Below are positions 60,524 through 64,000 of a stretch of DNA of 64,000 bases, in pieces. The position numbers and the translations under genes were made by a program. The stretch covers positions 310,001-374,000 of the forward strand of contig JBBPFI010000011.1 of the NCBI GenBank assembly GCA_037974965.1. The letters are read 5' to 3'. Within the stretch, counting starts at the first letter, position 1, and every line of letters starts with the position of its first letter. The notes below the pieces were generated by a model. That model saw only the letters and a program-made list of their open reading frames with translations, searched no databases and had not been told where the DNA came from. The DNA is from Dacryopinax spathularia (Eukaryota > Basidiomycota > Dacrymycetes > Dacrymycetales > Dacrymycetaceae).

Positions 60524-62253
60524 ATGCCGAAGAGGACGCGCTCCGAAGGAGAGAACTGGAAAGTTGCCGAAGCCGTGTTTCAGAAGGCCAAGAGCGAGGG
60601 AAAGCACCAAGAACGTGTTTTCATCGCAGAGCTAATCCAGAGAGCGGTTCAGAGCGGGGATTTTCCATCATCCGGCTCGATATCGCGGCGCTCCAAATAC
60701 AGTCTGCAGCAGCACGAATGGGAAGACTTCAGGAATCAGAATGAGGTACACTTGCATGGCGAGTGGAAACGTCGACGCCTGTCTTCCGTCCAGGACGCTG
60801 GTCCTTCCGATACCCCAGGTACTCCAGCTTCCTCGCGGCGACGCAGTAACGGTCAAACCCTCGCCCGTTCTCCGTACCTCACTCGCTCAAGGACGGCCGC
60901 CCTAGCCCAATCTTCCAGAAACCGAACTGTTGCCGAAGGCGAAGAACTGGACGATATTGATGAATCGGGCACGGAGGACGAAGATGCAGCTGGACAGGCG
61001 AGTGTATGCGCTCGCGGGGATTACGACGGACTTGGAGACAGAGACGTGGGCGCTGACGAACTGAATATTGAAGACTCAGATGAAGGGCTGGATGTATGCG
61101 GTCAAGAGGACGACGAGGAGACGGATGAACAAGAAGTTGTATGCGTTGGTGAAGTCGTCAACCATATTCCGCTACCTCAAGAAATCGAGGAGACAGTTGC
61201 GATTGAGGCCCTTAAGGACGAGGACCTCTTCACGGTGAGTGCGGTTCTTGCGACGCCGGACCATGTTCTCTCAACCATTACCCGTAGGACCGATGCGTGG
61301 ATCGCCTGCTATTGGGCAATTTGGATGCCAAGCCCGTCACTCTGACTGCTGTGCAACTCGACGTAGAGACTCTCTCCAACAATGTGAGTACAAGTTCGCG
61401 TACTGGTCAGTCCTAACATGGCGCAATGTAGGGAGACTACCCCCCTCAGGCGTATCCCTCTGGACCCAGTGGTTCCTCTACCAGGACGACTTCCCGCCGT
61501 ATCGGCCAGTCGTCCTTAACGAGTCAACATAGTCCTTCTCCAAGTCAGGCTCGAGTCGGCTTGCCGCCCGTTCAGTTCGTTGCCATGCTCGTCGGGCCAT
61601 GCTAACCCAAGTAATAGGTTTCTGGGACCTCAGCGTCTGAGTTGCAACGTCCACCTGATGCGCCTGATCTTCTCTCTAGTCGCCCTACGATGCAGGATGG
61701 CTTGCTCATGTGGAAGGCCCACCTTCGAAAAGACGTTGCATTCGCTGGTCGCCTCTTGCGCACTCTCTTGCAAGATAGCATGTTCTCCTCGGAGGCCGAG
61801 AGACACTTGCTCTGCGCTATCTTTGAGCTATCTAAGGCGGCGAAGTTCCAAAGTACGACGCTTCTAGAAATTCGCCGGCGAATCCAGCGACTGCGGGATT
61901 ATCTCAAAGAATTCGTAGCCTGGTTGACTACCAGTGCTTGTGATGGGCGCCATGCCCAGCGGCGGCTAGTGGAACGCGATGCTCAACCTCGAATGCTCGA
62001 TGTGGAATCTAACTTGATTCTATGGGTTGACGAGCTGCGCAAGTACCCCGTGTTCACTCGACAGCTTTGCTGTGCACTCTGGGAAGATGAAGAGTTCTCT
62101 AGCGGGCCTGAACAGCCCCTCGTCAGATCGATTCTGAAGCTCAGTGAGGCTACAAGGCAGCCGTGCACCAAGTTGCTTGAGCTGCGTGAAGGTGTCAATC
62201 GCTTCTATGAAGAACTCGAAGTCTTTATGGGTAACCAGCTGTCACTGGGGTGA
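60524..62253 (+). CDS. Protein with acidic linker and duplicated C-terminal helical domain
   Basis: Exons 60524-61234 and 61288-61383, a third beginning at 61432, and a last one ending at 62253; the donor before the last exon is uncertain. The N-terminus is basic and helical (MPKRTRSEGENWKVAEAVFQ), followed by a Ser/Arg linker and a long acidic stretch (EDDEETDEQ). The C-terminal 180 residues contain two copies of an about 85-residue helical unit. The first has WKAHLRKDVAFAGRLLRTLL, SSEAERHLLCAIFELSKA and LLEIRRRIQRL; the second has WVDELRKYPVFTRQLCCALW, SSGPEQPLVRSILKLSEA and LLELREGVNRF. The unit is unrecognised. There is no cysteine cluster. Neighbours and the MPKRTR/MPKSSK-like start suggest it belongs with the surrounding families, but homology is not shown. 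Confidence 0.6.
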
Positions 62254-62547
62254 CCGTCATGCCTTCGCTCTCGCCTGTTGTCTCGAAAACTCAGCTCGGT
62301 CCTCTGTGTCTTTTCTGCTGTCTGTATTTACGACTCCCTCTGAGCTGAGGAACTCCTGAACTGTGTTCTGTATCCACGGTCGATCGAATTTTCTGTTCCC
62401 ATTATTGTACAGAGTCAATAAGATGAGGTTTGCTCGACGAGCACGGGTGGTCACAGCAAGGAGACTTTCCCCGCTTGTACTCGCGTTGGGGAGTACTCGG
62501 TATCACAGCTTCGTTCTTAGTACGGTAGGCTTTTCGTGATATATCTG
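62254..62547. other. Intergenic, nothing recognised
   Basis: 3' flank of the preceding gene leading into the minisatellite; no frame or repeat of note. Confidence 0.35.
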
Positions 62548-62940
62548 CGATCTCGCTATGGTGCGATTTTTCAGTATGGTGGGCGTCTCGCTATGATGCG
62601 ATTTTTCAGTATGGTGGGCGTCTCGCTATGATGCGATTTTTCAGTATGGTGGGCGTCTCGCTATGATGCGATTTTTCAGTATGGTGGGCGATCTCGCTAT
62701 GGTGCGATTTTTCAGTATGGTGGGCGATCTCGCTATGGTGCGATTTTTCAGTATGGTGGGCGATCTCGCTATGGTGCGATTTTTCAGTATGGTGGGCGAT
62801 CTCGCTATGGTGCGATTTTTCAGTATGGTGGGCGTCTCGCTATGGTGCGATTTTTCAGTATGGTGGGCGATCTCGCTATGGTGCGATTTTTCAGTATGGT
62901 GGGCATCTCGCTATGGTGCGACTTTTCAGTATGGTGGGCT
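62548..62940. repeat. 35-36-bp tandem minisatellite, eleven copies
   Basis: Unit ctcgctatggtgcgatttttc + agtatggtgggcg(a)t, counted from eleven occurrences of tttttcagtatggtggg-type strings. Copies of 36 bases preserve a 12-residue reading frame (MVRFFSMVGDLA repeated four times from about 62663) while 35-base copies break it, so coding is unlikely. Each unit contains two related halves, ctatggtgcga and gtatggtgggc. Confidence 0.95.
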
Positions 62941-63102
62941 CATTCGGACGTATGAGGAGCAGGATGGGCCAAATTGATTTTCAGTTTGATACGATATAGA
63001 GATTTGAGGGAGAGGCAAGGAGCAAGGTGACTTGAATAATGATGGGTACGCCAGGATATTTCCTAACCCATCATATCAACGACCAGTGGCTGACTGCACT
63101 GC

Positions 63103-63346
63103 CGGACGTCCGATTGTCAGGGTAGTATTCGACTTTGCAGACGAACGGACGTCCGTACTTCAAGTGTATCCTCCGGACGTCCGTACTTTAAGTGTAGCCT
63201 CCGGACGTCCGGTCAAATGGTTGTATCGCTCGGACGTCCGGTCGAGGGAGGGAAGGGGGTTGCTGTCCGGAAGTCCGAACGACGGGTGCACCCTGGGATG
63301 TGTCTGCCGGACGTCCGTTTGAATGGGTGCACCCAACGGACGTCCG
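63103..63346. promoter_or_regulatory. Array of eight CGGA-NN-TCCG palindromes upstream of the esterase
   Basis: Copies start at 63103, 63146, 63174, 63202, 63231, 63268, 63308 and 63337; all have centre CG except 63268 (AG). Spacing is about 28-43 bases. The last one ends about 560 bases upstream of the esterase ATG at 63907. Confidence 0.5.
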
Positions 63347-63841
63347 TTTGCAAGGTGGGTTGTTGCACCGCATCATTAGCTTCCGTTCAGCTTCCGCCCA
63401 CCCACCCGCCTAGTCCCCAAACCGGCACGGTCTCCAAAAGTCAGCCGAGCTCACCATCCGTCATCTTTCTCGCTGACGGCGGTCACGTGTTTTCAGCCAA
63501 GTACGCGTCGACTCTTGCAGCAACCACGCCTTGACCACGTTAACACACCTTCACTCTCCTGTATTCTGCATGAATATCGAGCAAGGCGACGACCTTCTCT
63601 TTTCTGTGCATTCAGTTTCCATATTGGGCTATCCGGACCTCCACATACCGCGCTGGCCGAAAAATGCTTCTCTCGCACACCCCGCACGCTGGATAGTTGT
63701 GCCGCCTTCTCGCCTTCATTCGCTAGCTCGCTCTAATCCTCGTTTCATACATTTCATTCCCGACAATGCTCCTGGAACGTTTTGAGATGATACTTGACAG
63801 CGAGAGCGCACGTTCCGCTATGAAGCCGGCGGTTTGATCTC

Positions 63842-63848
63842 TATAAAT
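63842..63848 (+). promoter_or_regulatory. TATA box of the right-end carboxylesterase
   Basis: TATAAAT at 63842-63848, about 60 bases upstream of the ATG at 63907, a usual spacing for a fungal TATA element with a short leader. Confidence 0.5.
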
Positions 63849-63906
63849 GCTTTGGGGTCAAACTGCACGTCCAAGCAAGGCAGCCTGAGACCGCCTGGAT
63901 CTCAAG

Positions 63907-64000
63907 ATGGCCGTTCTCTCCCTGCTGGTGCTTGCCTCTGCTCTGCTGCAAACTGTCGTGGCTGTCAACCCGCTCGTCGATCTGGGATACTCGAAGTACC
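63907..64000 (+). CDS. Secreted type-B carboxylesterase, 5' end only
   Basis: Partial gene cut by the window end (31 codons visible). It begins with a signal peptide (LSLLVLASALLQTVVA) and continues as VNPLVDLGYSKY, which matches VDPLVDLGYSKY at the mature start of the esterase at 20691-22449. It is therefore a paralogue in the opposite orientation. Nothing can be said about its catalytic residues. Confidence 0.9.
   Translation, partial: MAVLSLLVLASALLQTVVAVNPLVDLGYSKY

Noticed and set aside
62663-62977. Open frame encoding a repeated MVRFFSMVGDLA peptide
   Set aside because: It follows the 36-bp minisatellite only where unit length keeps frame; no introns, start context or homology.
23913-63900. 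LTR retroelement, LINE or other virus-like element in the block
   Set aside because: No reverse transcriptase, integrase, protease or capsid-like motif and no long terminal repeats were seen in any frame examined.

Overview
The window looks like nuclear DNA of a filamentous basidiomycete, most likely an agaricomycete. The evidence is intron-dense genes with introns of about 45-60 nt, a CxC5/CxC6 protein of the kind associated with KDZ transposases, WOPR-domain regulators, and a delta-9 desaturase with a C-terminal cytochrome b5 domain. I cannot name the genus. No rRNA, tRNA, CRISPR array, LINE or LTR element was recognised.

Left third (1-23.6 kb): conserved housekeeping genes in sparse intergenic DNA. 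In order these are a stearoyl-CoA desaturase (OLE1 type, +), two convergent single-domain WOPR (Gti1/Pac2) genes, a tight run of translation genes on the plus strand (mitochondrial ribosome recycling factor, mitochondrial isoleucyl-tRNA synthetase, prolyl-tRNA synthetase), then a secreted type-B carboxylesterase and a short-chain dehydrogenase on the minus strand.

Right two thirds (23.6-63.9 kb): an accessory block. It starts with an intact five-exon CxC5/CxC6 (KDZ-associated) gene and an F-box-like gene, then holds about ten lineage-restricted genes. Splicing by eye shows that most of these are two local paralogous families. Family 1 (30 kb, 38 kb, 40 kb, the C-terminal part of a 45-48.5 kb gene, 55 kb) has an N-terminal helical module, a low-complexity linker, and in four members a six-cysteine cluster (C-x2-C-x14-C ... 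C-x2-C-x5-7-C in three of them) preceded by a conserved phase-0 intron. Several members end in a coiled coil. Family 2 (51.7-54.0 kb, 57.1-60.1 kb, and the N-terminal part of the 45-48.5 kb gene) encodes long helical proteins; its two complete members have a cysteine-rich C-terminus. Interleaved are an intact nine-exon Pif1-like helicase, a GRF-type zinc-finger protein, a protein with a duplicated helical C-terminal domain and a possible membrane protein. Most genes look uninterrupted, so the block seems to be maintained rather than decaying.

Non-coding DNA of the block is also unusual. It carries four tandem-repeat arrays (109 bp, 173 bp, 35-36 bp and a short degenerate unit), a 541-bp-spaced direct duplication, and about 36 copies of the palindrome CGGA-NN-TCCG where about one is expected by chance. 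I noticed none in the left 23 kb. Several single copies lie 65-150 bp upstream of start codons of block genes. A second carboxylesterase gene, paralogous to the one at 22.4 kb and in the opposite orientation, starts at 63.9 kb, so the block is bracketed by two esterase paralogues.
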